DNA from: Epiperipatus broadwayi
Taxonomy: Eukaryota > Onychophora > Udeonychophora > Euonychophora > Peripatidae
Assembly: GCA_028023455.1 (NCBI GenBank)
Contig: JAQFVV010012395.1
Coordinates: 8,918,498-8,982,497 of the forward strand
Length of the DNA: 64,000 bases
Direction of reading: 5' to 3'
Shown here: positions 63,774 to 64,000 of the stretch, in pieces
Layout: each line of letters opens with the position of its first letter
How positions within the stretch are numbered: the first letter of the stretch is position 1
The notes under the pieces: generated by a model
What the model saw: the letters and a program-made list of their open reading frames with translations, nothing else
Told to the model about the DNA's origin: nothing
The model's database searches: none
Position numbers and translations under genes: made by a program

Positions 63774-64000
63774 GTCCAATTGATACAGTTATTTTTTTAT
63801 TTATATGTGAATATCAAATCATAGTGTAATGTTTTGTAGCTTGGATTCTCTTTACATGAGGATTTTTTGTAAGCTAATATTTTTTCCAATGATACTCATT
63901 AATTTATTATCATATTTTTAACTTTCCAAGTCACTATGCCATTTTTATCAGATTCCTATTTCTCTCTTCTGATATATACTAAGGTCTAAAGATTGCTCTT

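Overview
The window looks like gene-poor, repeat-rich DNA from an animal nuclear genome. By eye about a quarter of the bases are G or C. It is full of simple repeats ((AT)n, (GATA)n, (GTAG)n, (AAT)n), and all recognisable coding sequence belongs to broken transposable elements. No bacterial gene layout, rRNA, genuine tRNA or host protein gene was recognised. The mix of Penelope-like elements, RTE-type and other LINEs, a hAT-type MITE, a retrotransposon gag and tRNA-derived SINEs fits an AT-rich invertebrate. The phylum cannot be fixed from this sequence alone.

Layout. 0-5 kb: a tRNA-derived SINE (minus strand), a GC-richer patch with a 43-bp direct repeat, and two head-to-head Penelope-like (PLE) remnants. 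6-10 kb: a foldback family, including a nearly perfect palindrome with 162-bp arms, and a truncated hAT-type MITE. 15-19.4 kb: inverted clusters of a roughly 330-bp repeat unit enclose an RTE-type LINE tail and a minus-strand PLE bounded by inverted terminal repeats. 24.7-26.8 kb: a second PLE of the same family on the plus strand. 29-31 kb: a degenerate tandem repeat and another RTE tail. 33-34.6, 37.5-38.75, 40.9-42.4 and 60.8-61.96 kb: four 3' portions of one LINE family. 38.75-46.67 kb: two divergent 2-kb direct repeats flank a gag relic, which I read as a decayed LTR retrotransposon with a LINE nested in it. 46.7-58.3 kb: AT-rich DNA almost without recognisable features, with a strongly C-over-G part from about 54.8 kb. 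58.4-58.8 kb: an orphan GIY-YIG endonuclease fragment of PLE type. 59-60 kb: a GC-richer patch and a SINE. 63.46-63.77 kb: a complete hAT-type MITE with an 8-bp target-site duplication.

How the parts relate. The two PLE copies at 17-18.6 and 25-26.7 kb share a family, a similar 5' truncation and a 3' terminal segment holding a conserved hairpin followed by GAAA, reminiscent of the hammerhead ribozymes known from PLE termini. The LINE copies share a C-terminal CCHC-like knuckle and an AATAAA-containing 3' end. All coding relics carry stops or frameshifts, so nothing here is likely to be autonomous. Amino-acid motifs quoted are my own reading of the DNA; family assignments rest on motif recognition, not database searches.
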